A DNA stretch of 64,000 bases from Paraburkholderia oxyphila NBRC 105797 (GTDB lineage: Bacteria > Pseudomonadota > Gammaproteobacteria > Burkholderiales > Burkholderiaceae). The notes under the pieces were generated by a model, which saw only the letters and a program-made list of their open reading frames with translations, was not told where the DNA came from and ran no database searches. A program made the translations under genes and the position numbers. Position 1 is the stretch's first letter. Every line of letters begins with the position of its first letter. Below are positions 27,574 through 35,799 of this stretch, in pieces. The DNA lies in the NCBI RefSeq assembly GCF_000685075.1, contig NZ_BAYD01000015.1, forward strand, positions 1 to 64,000, read 5' to 3'.

Positions 27574-28533
27574 ATGAATAATGCTGCCATGAACCCTGCC
27601 TCGAAGCCGCGCCTGCTCGTGCTGATCCCGCTCACCGGAGCCGACCGTGCCGAGCTTGCCGGGCACTTCGACGTGCTCTATGCACCCGATGCGCAGCAGC
27701 GCGCCCAGACGATCGAACAGCATGGTCCCACGGTGCGCGTGGTGCTCACGAACGGCACGACCGGGCTCACGGCCGACGAAATCGACCGCATGCCCGCGCT
27801 CGAACTCGCGGGCGCGCTGGGCGCGGGCTATGAGAATCTCGCGCTCGATCATGCGCGCTCGCGTGGCATCGCGCTGTGCAACGGGGCCGGCGTGAACGCC
27901 GATTGCGTTGCCGATCACGCGATGGCGCTCCTGCTTGCCGCCGTGCGCGCGGTGCCGCAGTTCGATGCCGCGTGCCGGGCCGGTGTCTGGCGCGATGCGC
28001 TGCCGATGCGGCCCACGCTCACGGGCCGGCGTCTCGGCATCGTCGGCTATGGGCAGATTGGCGCGAAGATCGCGCGGCGCGCCGCAGGCTTCGAGATGAC
28101 GATCGGCTATCACAATCGCACGCCGCGCGAGGGCGTGAGCGCACGCTATTTCGACACGCCGCTCGCGCTCGCGCAATGGAGCGACTGCCTCGTGGTGGCG
28201 ACGCCGGGCGGTGCGCAAACGCAGCACCTGATCGATCGCGCGGTGCTCGACGCGCTCGGGCCCGAGGGTTTTCTCGTCAACGTTTCGCGCGGCAGCGTGG
28301 TGGATACGGCGGCGCTGGCCGTTGCGCTCGCACAGGGCACGCTGGGCGGCGCCGGCCTCGACGTCTATGAGGGCGAGCCCGCGCCGCCGCAGGCGCTCGT
28401 GGCGCTCGATAACATCGTGCTCACGCCGCACGTGGCCGGCACGTCGCCCGACGTGCGCGCGGCCAGCATTCGTCACTTCATCGCGAACGCCACGCAGTGC
28501 TTCGCGGGCGCACCGCTGCTGACGCCGCTCTGA
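27574..28533 (+). CDS. D-isomer-specific 2-hydroxyacid dehydrogenase
   Basis: This 319-residue NAD(P)H-dependent cytoplasmic oxidoreductase reduces 2-oxo acids, probably glyoxylate, hydroxypyruvate or 2-ketogluconate. The Rossmann loop is LGIVGYGQIGAKIARRA. The catalytic set is visible: Arg in NVSRGSVVDT, Glu in GLDVYEGEP and His in LTPHVAGTS. The N-terminal region has the family phrase GALGAGYENLALDHARSRGIALCN. The exact substrate cannot be set by sequence alone. Start 27574 gives a complete fold; ATG 27589 is an in-frame alternative. It follows the AraC gene by 49 bp in the same direction, so co-transcription is possible. Confidence 0.88.
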   Translation: MNNAAMNPASKPRLLVLIPLTGADRAELAGHFDVLYAPDAQQRAQTIEQHGPTVRVVLTNGTTGLTADEIDRMPALELAGALGAGYENLALDHARSRGIALCNGAGVNADCVADHAMALLLAAVRAVPQFDAACRAGVWRDALPMRPTLTGRRLGIVGYGQIGAKIARRAAGFEMTIGYHNRTPREGVSARYFDTPLALAQWSDCLVVATPGGAQTQHLIDRAVLDALGPEGFLVNVSRGSVVDTAALAVALAQGTLGGAGLDVYEGEPAPPQALVALDNIVLTPHVAGTSPDVRAASIRHFIANATQCFAGAPLLTPL

Positions 28534-28746
28534 ACACGCCTGCGCGCGCCGCGATCCTGACGGCGCGCAAGCACGCTCGAGGCTCGTCAGACAGAGCGGC
28601 AAGCCGCAGATTCCGCGGTCGCATCCGCGCTTGAAACGGGCGCGGGTTGCACCGTGCCTCCGCCCAAAAAGTTGCACTTCACGAGCGAATCGGAGTTTAC
28701 CCGTATGGTCTCGAGAATATGGGATCGGCAAACTACGTTCTAACAC

Positions 28747-28773
28747 AGAGACAGTGTCTCTAATAGAGAGACA
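28747..28773. promoter_or_regulatory. IclR-type operator upstream of the regulator
   Basis: AGAGACA-G-TGTCTCT (28747-28761) is a perfect 7+7 palindrome. A third half-site AGAGACA follows at 28767-28773. The site ends 7 nt before the regulator's ATG. It probably mediates autoregulation and may also control the downstream cluster. Confidence 0.65.
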
Positions 28774-28780
28774 GACGACA

Positions 28781-29521
28781 ATGCTCAAAAGCTTGGGAAG
28801 CGCCCTTCAACTGATGCGTTACTTCACGGCCCAGCAACCCGCCTGGGGCGTGCGCGAACTCGCCAAGGCGAGTGGCGTGCATCACGCGGTCGTGCACCGC
28901 GTGCTCGCCACCTTTGCCGCCGAGGGCTATCTGGTGCAGGACGAACTGGGCCGCTATGCGCTCGGTCTGCGCTGGTTCGAAATGGGCGAGATCGTGCGCC
29001 ATACGGTGTCGCCCACGGAGGTCGTCGGCCCCGTCCTGCATCGCCTGGTGGAGGAAAGCGGCGAGACGGTGTTCCTCTCGGTGCTCGACGGCGACGAGGG
29101 CCTGTGCCTGAACATCGCGCACAGCGAGCAACAGTTGCGCTTCTCCATCGAAGAAGGGCAGCGCTTCCCGCTGCACGAGGGGTCGCACGGCAAGGCCATC
29201 CTGGCGTTCCTGCCCGATGCGGCGCGGGCCGGGCTGTGCGCTCAGGCTCAGTCCCACGGCGAACCTGTGGAGCGTGCGGCGCTCGACGCGCATCTCGAGC
29301 GGATCCGCACGGACGGCTGGGCCTATACGAGCGAGGAGTCGGCGCCGGGCGTGGCTGGCATCGCCGTGCCGGTGTGGATGAAGGACCGCAAACGGGTGGC
29401 CGGGTCGCTCGCCATCTCCGGACCCATGCAGCGGCTCGACGAGGCTTCCGTGCCGCGCCTGCTCGATGTGCTGCGCGAGGCGCAACGCAAGATCGAGGGC
29501 GTCGTGGGCCTGCTGCGCTAA
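28781..29521 (+). CDS. IclR-family transcriptional regulator
   Basis: This 246-residue regulator has an N-terminal winged helix (about 1-65; SLGSALQLMRYFTAQQPAWGVRELAKASGVHHAVVHRVLATFAAEGYL). The IclR effector domain follows (about 75-245; EESGETVFLSVLDGDEGLCLNIAHSEQQLRF, then PLHEGSHGKAILAFLP). It starts just after a perfect AGAGACA/TGTCTCT palindrome. The OPT transporter gene begins 72 bp downstream on the same strand. It heads the OPT/class-V/PepE/porin/DUF1177 cluster and most likely regulates it in response to a small carboxylate or peptide-derived ligand. No aromatic-catabolism genes are near, unlike many IclR relatives. Confidence 0.88.
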   Translation: MLKSLGSALQLMRYFTAQQPAWGVRELAKASGVHHAVVHRVLATFAAEGYLVQDELGRYALGLRWFEMGEIVRHTVSPTEVVGPVLHRLVEESGETVFLSVLDGDEGLCLNIAHSEQQLRFSIEEGQRFPLHEGSHGKAILAFLPDAARAGLCAQAQSHGEPVERAALDAHLERIRTDGWAYTSEESAPGVAGIAVPVWMKDRKRVAGSLAISGPMQRLDEASVPRLLDVLREAQRKIEGVVGLLR

Positions 29522-29593
29522 GTACTACGAATCAGGCGCGAGGCCACAACCGGCCCGGCCGCCTGCCCAGACCAATCAGGGAGACAAAAATTG

Positions 29594-31213
29594 ATGAACA
29601 CGATGCACGAACAGGGCACGCAGAACGGCCCTGCCGCGCGGGCGCGAGCGTCGCTGCGCGTCCGCTTTGGGGAGCCGCTGCTGCTGCTGGTTTCGCTCGC
29701 GCTCTCGGTGCTCGGCGCGATCATCGGCATGCAGCTGATCGTCACGCTCGGCATTTCGGCGAACACCTCGGTGATCGGGGCGCTGATCGCCATCGTGTTT
29801 TCGCGCATTCCGATCGAAGTGGCGCGGCGCTTTCGCGTGCTGGAGCGGCAGAACCTCGTGCAGACGGCGATTTCGTCGGCCACCTTCGGCGCTGGCAACT
29901 CGCTCATGATCCCGCTCGGCGTGCCGTATGCCGTGGGCATGCCGGAGCTCTCGCTGCCGATGATGATCGGCGCGCTCGCGGCCATGCTGGTGGACGGCGC
30001 GATGCTCTACTTCCTGTTCGGCACGCGCACCTTCCCGGCAACCGGTAGCTGGCCGTCCGGCGTCGCGACCGCGGAAGCGATCTGGGCTGGCGACCAGGGC
30101 GGCCGCAAGGCGGCTTTTCTGGGACTCGGCGTGCTGGTGGGCGTCGCGGGCTCGTGGCTCGGCGTGCCGATGTCCGCCTTCGGCGCGGCGTTCCTCGGCA
30201 ACATCGCCGCGCTCACGATGTTCGGCATCGGCTTGCTGGTGCGCGGCTATTCCGTCGCCGTGACCGGCATCGACATCGCCAAGGCGTATATCCCACACGG
30301 CATCATGATCGGCGCGGGCACGGTTGCCATGATCCAGGTGGGCAGCGAGATTTATCGGGCGCGCCAGGCTTCGGGCGCGCAAGCGCAAAGGGCCGCGCAG
30401 GCGTCTTCGGCGGGACGCGCGGGGCGCATCCTCGCGGGCGGCTACGTGATCTATGCGCTCATCGCCTTGCTCATCACGGGGCTCGCCGGCGGCTTCACGC
30501 ACATGTCGCTCGGCATGGCCATCGCGTTCGTGCTGTATGCCGCCTTCGCCGCCTATGTTCACGAGCTCATCGTGGGGATCGCCGCGATGCATTCGGGCTG
30601 GTTCCCCGCGTTCGCCGTTGCGCTCATCACCTTGACGATCGGCATCCTGATCGGCTTTCCGCCCACGGCGCTGGCCGTGCTCGCGGGCTTCTCGGCGGCC
30701 ACCGGCCCGGCCTTCGCCGATATGGGCTACGACCTCAAGACCGGCTTCCTGCTGCGCGGCGAAGGGCGCGATCCCGAACTCGAGCTCGCGGGGCGGCGCC
30801 AGCAGTTCATCGCCGCCATGGCGGGTTTCGTCGTGGCTGGCGTAGTCGTCCTGCTGTTCAGCAAGGGCTTCTTCGCGCGCGACATGCTGCCACCCGTCGA
30901 TCGGGTCTACGCCGCGTCGATCAAGGCCGGCTCGTCGTGGGAGATCACGCGCAGCCTCGCTTTGTGGGCGATTCCGGGCGCGCTTCTGCAATGGCTGGGC
31001 GGCGCGAAGCGGCAGCTTGGCGTGCTGCTGGCCACGGGCCTGTTGCTCACTTCGCCGCTCGCGGGCTTCGCGGTGCTGGCGGGCCTGCTGCTGCGCCTCG
31101 TGCTGCGCCGCATGCGCGGCAAGGAGCCGCCCGAGCTGAGCGCGTTTGCAGGCGGCGTCATCGCCGGCGATGCGCTGTTCACGTTCGGCCGCTCGCTCAT
31201 CAAGATCAAGTAA
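29594..31213 (+). CDS. OPT/YSL-family oligopeptide transporter
   Basis: This 539-residue inner-membrane protein has about 14-16 hydrophobic segments. It carries OPT-family phrases: SATFGAGNSLMIPLGVPYAVG (about 97-117), the TGSWPSGVATAEAIWAGDQGG motif (about 149-170), and AGFSAATGPAFADMGYDLKTGF (about 363-384). OPT proteins take up small peptides, glutathione conjugates or metal chelates, driven by protons. ATG 29594 is preferred over the TTG just before it; GGGAGA lies upstream. The class-V PLP-fold gene starts 22 bp after it, and a dipeptidase E gene follows, so the imported substrate is probably peptide-like. The central residues 258-278 form a Gln/Ala-rich cytoplasmic loop. Confidence 0.78.
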   Translation: MNTMHEQGTQNGPAARARASLRVRFGEPLLLLVSLALSVLGAIIGMQLIVTLGISANTSVIGALIAIVFSRIPIEVARRFRVLERQNLVQTAISSATFGAGNSLMIPLGVPYAVGMPELSLPMMIGALAAMLVDGAMLYFLFGTRTFPATGSWPSGVATAEAIWAGDQGGRKAAFLGLGVLVGVAGSWLGVPMSAFGAAFLGNIAALTMFGIGLLVRGYSVAVTGIDIAKAYIPHGIMIGAGTVAMIQVGSEIYRARQASGAQAQRAAQASSAGRAGRILAGGYVIYALIALLITGLAGGFTHMSLGMAIAFVLYAAFAAYVHELIVGIAAMHSGWFPAFAVALITLTIGILIGFPPTALAVLAGFSAATGPAFADMGYDLKTGFLLRGEGRDPELELAGRRQQFIAAMAGFVVAGVVVLLFSKGFFARDMLPPVDRVYAASIKAGSSWEITRSLALWAIPGALLQWLGGAKRQLGVLLATGLLLTSPLAGFAVLAGLLLRLVLRRMRGKEPPELSAFAGGVIAGDALFTFGRSLIKIK

Positions 31214-31235
31214 TTCCGCTTTCGAAGACAACGTC

Positions 31236-32429
31236 ATGCCACTGGATATAGAACAGATTCGCCGCGATACGCCGCTCACGCAGAACACGATTTATCTGGA
31301 CACCGCCGCCGCATCGCTGCCGCCGGACGCGGTGCTCGACGAGGTGCGCGGCTACCTGCACGACACCGGTCACATCGGCATCTATCTGCCGGCGTTTCGT
31401 AAGGAAACCTATGCACGTGTCGATGCGGTGCGCGCGCAACTCGCCGCGTTCCTGAACGCCCAGCCGGACGAGATTGCGTTCATGAAGAACGCGAGCGAGG
31501 CCATTTCGCTGGTCGCGCAGGGCATCGACTGGAAAGTCGGCGACGAGATCCTCGTGGCTGACACGGAGATGCTGAGCAACCTGCTGCCGTGGAAGCGCCT
31601 CGAGCACACGCGCGGCGTGACCGTCCGGATGGTGGCAGCCAACAGCGAGGGCGTGCTGGACCCGCAAGCGTTCGCGCAGGCGATGACGCCCCGCACCCGG
31701 CTGCTCACGTTCTCGCATTTGCCCAACTCCACGGGCGCGCTGCAGGATGCCGCGGCGATCTGCGCCGTGGCGCGCGAGCATGGCGCGCTGTCGCTCGTCA
31801 ACGCTTCGCAGAGCGCGGGCATGGTGCGCACCGACGTGGCCGAGCTCGGGTGCGATTTCCTGGCCGGCTGCGGACGCAAGGCGCTGCGCGCCACCGAAGG
31901 CACGGGCTTTCTTTACGTGCGTCGCGCGCTGGCCGACGGCATGGAGCCCGCGCTCGCGGGATGGTGGAACGGCACTTACGACAGGAGCACGGGCGCGCTT
32001 TCATTCGTTTCGGGCGCGCGCCGCTTCGAAGCGGGCTGCCCCATCGTGCCCGCCATTCTCGGGCTTGGTGCGGCGCTGACCTATGCGCAAGCCATCGGCA
32101 TCGACGCCATCGAGGCGCGCGTGCGCGAACTCACGGCCTATGCGGTCGAGCGCCTGGCCGGCTTGCCCGGCTTCGAGCTGTATGGCCCGCGCGACGCTTC
32201 GCAGCGTATCGGCATCGTGCCGTTCAACGTGCGCGGCATCGATCCGGCCGCGATCGTCGCCGGGCTGGAGCAGCATAGCTGCATCATCGAGGCCGGCAAT
32301 TTCATGGCCGATGCCATTCTCGCGCGCTACGGCGTGTCCACGATGGCGCGCGTCTCACTGCATTACTTCAACACGCACGAAGAGATCGACCGCGTGACGG
32401 CGCTCGTTAGCGCGGCGATTTCCCGTTGA
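31236..32429 (+). CDS. Class-V aminotransferase-fold protein with altered PLP site
   Basis: This 397-residue cytosolic protein is of the NifS/SufS/kynureninase-like fold. The core is familiar: TIYLDTAAASLPP, FMKNASEAISLVAQG, SHLPNSTGALQDAAAI, and TEGTGFLYV after the candidate Schiff-base Lys215. Three usual active-site positions look changed. The cofactor-stacking His of the EHHxNLLPW block reads EMLSNLLPW (Leu113). The Asp that binds the pyridine nitrogen reads LVNASQSAG (Asn189). The His before Lys is Arg214. It therefore may not be a cysteine desulfurase; a lyase, epimerase or non-catalytic role is possible. It sits between the OPT transporter and PepE with short gaps (22 and 28 bp). Confidence 0.8.
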   Translation: MPLDIEQIRRDTPLTQNTIYLDTAAASLPPDAVLDEVRGYLHDTGHIGIYLPAFRKETYARVDAVRAQLAAFLNAQPDEIAFMKNASEAISLVAQGIDWKVGDEILVADTEMLSNLLPWKRLEHTRGVTVRMVAANSEGVLDPQAFAQAMTPRTRLLTFSHLPNSTGALQDAAAICAVAREHGALSLVNASQSAGMVRTDVAELGCDFLAGCGRKALRATEGTGFLYVRRALADGMEPALAGWWNGTYDRSTGALSFVSGARRFEAGCPIVPAILGLGAALTYAQAIGIDAIEARVRELTAYAVERLAGLPGFELYGPRDASQRIGIVPFNVRGIDPAAIVAGLEQHSCIIEAGNFMADAILARYGVSTMARVSLHYFNTHEEIDRVTALVSAAISR

Positions 32430-32457
32430 TCCCGACCACTGAACCGGAAGACAGACC

Positions 32458-33213
32458 ATGAACCAACGCATTCTGCTCATGAGCAGCTCCCGCAAGGACA
32501 GCCTCGGCTACCTCGAACACGCGGGCGACCAGATCCACGCTGTGCTGCGCCGGGAAAAACGGCGCGTCGTATTCGTCCCGTACGCGGGCGTGACGTTCAG
32601 CTTCGATACCTACGAAGGCATGGTCAAGCCCGTCTTCGAGCAGCTCGGCTACGAGCTCGAAGCGATCCACCGCAGCGCCAACCCGCGCGCGGCGATCGAG
32701 CAGGCGGACGCCATCGCGGTCGGCGGCGGCAACACGTTCGCGCTGCTCAAGCGCATGTACGAGGCCGACATCGTCGAAGCGATCCGGGCGAAAGTGCAGG
32801 CCGGCACGCCCTATATTGGCTGGAGCGCCGGCAGCAATGTCGCGTGCCAGACCATTCGCACGACTAATGACATGCCGATCGTGCAGCCGCCGACGCTCAA
32901 GGCGCTGGCGCTCGTGCCGTTCCAGATCAATCCGCACTTCATTAGCGGCAAGCCGGCCGGGCACAACGGCGAGAGCCGCGAAGAGCGCCTCGCCGAATTC
33001 CTCGAGATCAACGCACCCGAGCAGGTCTTCGCGCTGCCGGAGGGCTCGGCGCTGCTGAGCGATGGCACCACCGGCACGGTGCTCGGCGAGCGCGGTGCGC
33101 TCCACTTCGAGAGCAAGGACACGGTGACGAAGCTCGCCGAAAACGAGTCATTCGCGCTGAGCCGGATTACCGGCCCCGCGGGACTGCAGAACTGGGCACG
33201 ATTCAGCGTATAG
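32458..33213 (+). CDS. pepE: Dipeptidase E (peptidase S51)
   Basis: This 251-residue cytoplasmic serine peptidase belongs to the PepE family, which is known to cleave dipeptides with N-terminal aspartate. The nucleophile elbow GWSAGSN holds Ser123. His160 (QINPHF) and Asp138 (TTNDMP) fit the other triad positions. The AVGGGNTFALLKRM loop is conserved. Length is near the E. coli/Salmonella enzyme (229 residues), slightly longer at the C-terminus. It follows the class-V gene by 28 bp and is followed by a porin, consistent with an uptake-and-hydrolysis operon for aspartyl or related peptides. The substrate of this cluster is inferred. Confidence 0.88.
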   Translation: MNQRILLMSSSRKDSLGYLEHAGDQIHAVLRREKRRVVFVPYAGVTFSFDTYEGMVKPVFEQLGYELEAIHRSANPRAAIEQADAIAVGGGNTFALLKRMYEADIVEAIRAKVQAGTPYIGWSAGSNVACQTIRTTNDMPIVQPPTLKALALVPFQINPHFISGKPAGHNGESREERLAEFLEINAPEQVFALPEGSALLSDGTTGTVLGERGALHFESKDTVTKLAENESFALSRITGPAGLQNWARFSV

Positions 33214-33269
33214 GCCGGCACATAAGCCAGCTGCGCGCAAGACGCAGGCAAATCAGGGAGATCAAATCA

Positions 33270-34415
33270 ATGAAGAAGCAGTATGTGGCGCTCGCGCTCA
33301 GCGCGGGCGCGGCGATGCACGCGCATGCGCAATCCACCGTGACGCTTTACGGCATCGTTGACGTCGGGATCAGTTACCAGACCCACACCAATCCGGCGGG
33401 CTCGTCCACCTGGGCGATGCAGCAGGGCAACGAGGGCTTTCTCTCCGGCAGCCGCTTTGGCCTGACTGGCAAGGAAGACATCGGCGGTGGCTGGTACGCC
33501 GGGTTCACGCTCGAGAACGGCTTTCTCGCCAACAATGGCAAGCTCGACCAGCAGGGGCAGCTGTTCGGCCGCCAGGCGTTCGTCAAGCTTGGCCAGCAAC
33601 GCTACGGCGAGTTCGCGCTGGGTCGCCAGTACACCACGGCCAACACCATGCTCTACTACGTCGATCCGCTCGGCGTGGGGGCCGCGCCGACCAACTCGTG
33701 GCAGGTTTACCTGACCGGCCAGCGCTACGACAACGCGCTCAGCTACACGGGCAGCTATGGTCCCTTGCAGGCAATCGTGCAATACGCGGTGGGCGGCATT
33801 GCCGGGGATACGCGTGCGCGCTCGTCGATCTCCGCGGGGCTCAAGTACGCGCAGCCCAGTGTGACGGCGATCGTGGATGTCCAGCAGACCAACGATACGC
33901 AGGATCGCTACGCGCGCATCTATCTGGCGGGCGTCAAGGTGCCGGCGGGACCGGTGGATCTCTATGCGAACTACTTGCACAGCGATCGGGAGGCCGGCTT
34001 CGACTCGTCCAACGGCGGTGAGGATACCGCGTCGATCACGAGCATGACGTCCGGCTCGCCCACGGCGGCCGTGGCGATCAACCGGGTGTTCGCGAGCCAC
34101 CGGCGCGACGACTTCTTCACGGTGGGCGCCGGCTGGCACATTGCGCCGCAGTGGCAGCTGATCGGCGCCGGCATGTACGACCGTACGCTCGCCGAGTCGT
34201 TCAGCGGCACGCGCACGACGGCGTACGGCGTGCTCGACTACTCGCTGAGCAAGCGCACCGATGTTTATTTTGCCGCCGCCTACGAACGCGTCACGGGCGG
34301 CTGGGCCGGCCTGTTCGGCAATACGACCACCAACGCCGCCGCAGCGGGGGGCACGGGCCTCAATGGCCGCAACGAACAGGTATCCACGTTTGCGGGATTG
34401 CGTCACCGCTTCTGA
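33270..34415 (+). CDS. Gram-negative general porin
   Basis: This 381-residue outer-membrane beta-barrel is of the Burkholderia/Neisseria-type porin family. It has a signal peptide (MKKQYVALALSAGAAMHAHA, about 1-20). The mature start is QSTVTLYGIVDVGISYQ. The SRFGLTGKEDIGGGWYAGFTLENGF and GRQAFVKLG phrases are present. The C-terminus ends FAGLRHRF, with the terminal Phe needed for barrel assembly. It probably forms a trimer that lets the cluster's substrate across the outer membrane. It lies 56 bp downstream of pepE. A Gly/Ala/Thr-rich late loop (NTTTNAAAAGGTGLNG) is typical of surface loops. It may carry its own promoter. Confidence 0.92.
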   Translation: MKKQYVALALSAGAAMHAHAQSTVTLYGIVDVGISYQTHTNPAGSSTWAMQQGNEGFLSGSRFGLTGKEDIGGGWYAGFTLENGFLANNGKLDQQGQLFGRQAFVKLGQQRYGEFALGRQYTTANTMLYYVDPLGVGAAPTNSWQVYLTGQRYDNALSYTGSYGPLQAIVQYAVGGIAGDTRARSSISAGLKYAQPSVTAIVDVQQTNDTQDRYARIYLAGVKVPAGPVDLYANYLHSDREAGFDSSNGGEDTASITSMTSGSPTAAVAINRVFASHRRDDFFTVGAGWHIAPQWQLIGAGMYDRTLAESFSGTRTTAYGVLDYSLSKRTDVYFAAAYERVTGGWAGLFGNTTTNAAAAGGTGLNGRNEQVSTFAGLRHRF

Positions 34416-34463
34416 AACAGGTGTTGCCTGCCGATAACACGTCAGGTACTAATTTAGTTGTAC

Positions 34464-34472
34464 AAAGGAGGT
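34464..34472 (+). promoter_or_regulatory. Near-perfect Shine-Dalgarno of the DUF1177 gene
   Basis: AAAGGAGGT, 8 nt before ATG 34481, is an exceptionally complete anti-16S match compared with the weak sites of most genes in this window. It suggests high translation of the DUF1177 protein even at the end of the cluster. Confidence 0.8.
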
Positions 34473-34480
34473 AGGAAAGT

Positions 34481-35464
34481 ATGTCTTTGCAATGTACGCT
34501 GACGGTCCACGAAGCGCTCGACAGTGCGAAGGTCAACGGGCAATCCATCGTCGCCATGTTCGCTCCGTATGTGGAGATGGGCGTGAAGGTGACCGTGACG
34601 ACCGTCGCAGGCGAGCCGCCCGCGGATGCAGCCAAAACGACCGATTTCATTTCGATCCTGATTCCGGGCGCGACCGGCAAGACCGCGGGCGGCAACGCGC
34701 GCACCCTCGGCGTGATTGGCCGCAACGGCGCGATCGGCGGCCGGCCCGTGCGCATCGGCATGATTTCGGACGCGGATGGACCGATCGGATCCATCGCCAC
34801 CGCGCTCAAGCTGGCGAAGATGAAGGCGGCCGGCGACGACCTGCCGGGCGACGTGATCGTCACCACGCACATCGCGAAAGACGTCTCGATCAGCTATAAC
34901 GACGGCGTGCCGTTTGCCGGCATGCCGGTGTCGTCGGCGACCATGAACCAGTACCAGGTGTCGCCCGAGATGGACGCGATCCTCTCGATCGATGCGTCCA
35001 AGGGTAACCGCATCGTCAAGCAGCGCGGCTTCGCGATTTCGCCGACCGCGATGCAGGGCTATATCCTGCGCATGTCGCCCGATCTCGTGAACATCATGGA
35101 ATCGACCACGGGCCGCCCCGCGTTCACGCTGCCGATCAGCCAGCAGGACATCACGCCGTACGACAACGGCCTGTACCACTTCAACAGCATCATGCAGCCA
35201 CACGCCGCGACGTCTGCGCCGGTGGTCGGCGTGGCGCTCACGGCGCAGTCCGTGGTGGGCGGCAGCGATTCGAGCGCCAATCACGAAGTCGACATCGCGG
35301 AAGCGGTGCGCTTTTGCGTGGAGGTGGCCAAGCGCTTCACGGTGGCGTCGCCGGACAACCCGTGCGAGTTCTACAACGCGGCCGAATGGCAGAAGATCCG
35401 GCAAGCGTACCCCGATCTTTCGGTGTTCCAGACCTACGGCCATGCGGAGCTGCGCCGCGCCTGA
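34481..35464 (+). CDS. DUF1177 domain-containing protein
   Basis: This 327-residue soluble protein matches my memory of DUF1177 across its length: TDFISILIPGATGKTAGGNARTLGVIGRNGAIGGRPVRIGMISDADGPIG (about 54-104), LPGDVIVTTHIAKD, and a late HEVDIAEAVRFCVEVAKRF. The conserved SDAD and TTHI motifs could form a metal or catalytic site, but no activity is established for the family. It is preceded by a very strong ribosome site. It closes a cluster with an OPT transporter, a class-V PLP-fold protein, PepE and a porin. I infer it is an enzyme acting on the imported compound. Confidence 0.8.
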   Translation: MSLQCTLTVHEALDSAKVNGQSIVAMFAPYVEMGVKVTVTTVAGEPPADAAKTTDFISILIPGATGKTAGGNARTLGVIGRNGAIGGRPVRIGMISDADGPIGSIATALKLAKMKAAGDDLPGDVIVTTHIAKDVSISYNDGVPFAGMPVSSATMNQYQVSPEMDAILSIDASKGNRIVKQRGFAISPTAMQGYILRMSPDLVNIMESTTGRPAFTLPISQQDITPYDNGLYHFNSIMQPHAATSAPVVGVALTAQSVVGGSDSSANHEVDIAEAVRFCVEVAKRFTVASPDNPCEFYNAAEWQKIRQAYPDLSVFQTYGHAELRRA

Positions 35465-35799
35465 CCCATCCTGACCCCCGGGCGTTGCTGGCCGTTGGCG
35501 GCGGTGCACCTCGGGGGGCGTCTAAAGACGAAATCAAGGGCAACCCGATGCCGACTTAAGGCCGCCTTAAGGTGCGCCAAGGTAGCTTGCACTGCTCCGA
35601 TTCGCCCCGGACTTCCTTTCTTCGTCCCCCGGCTATGTACGCTGGACCACGTGCCGAAGAAAGTCTCCACAGTGGCGGCCATCCGCGCGGTTATGCATGC
35701 CGTATCATCTTCCGTTGAGCGACGAAGTCTCGCTCGCTGCCTTGCGCGCCGCGCACGGGCGGCCGACTTCCCGGTCCCGGGAGCCATGAGACGTTACGC
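35465..35799. other. Intergenic region with paired CTTAAG words
   Basis: This 335-bp spacer lies between DUF1177 and the globin-EAL gene. No gene is recognised. CTTAAG occurs at 35555-35560 and 35566-35571 as a close repeat, possibly an operator or part of a terminator. The region just before 35800 should hold the promoter of the EAL gene, but I cannot fix a -35/-10 pair. Confidence 0.4.
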
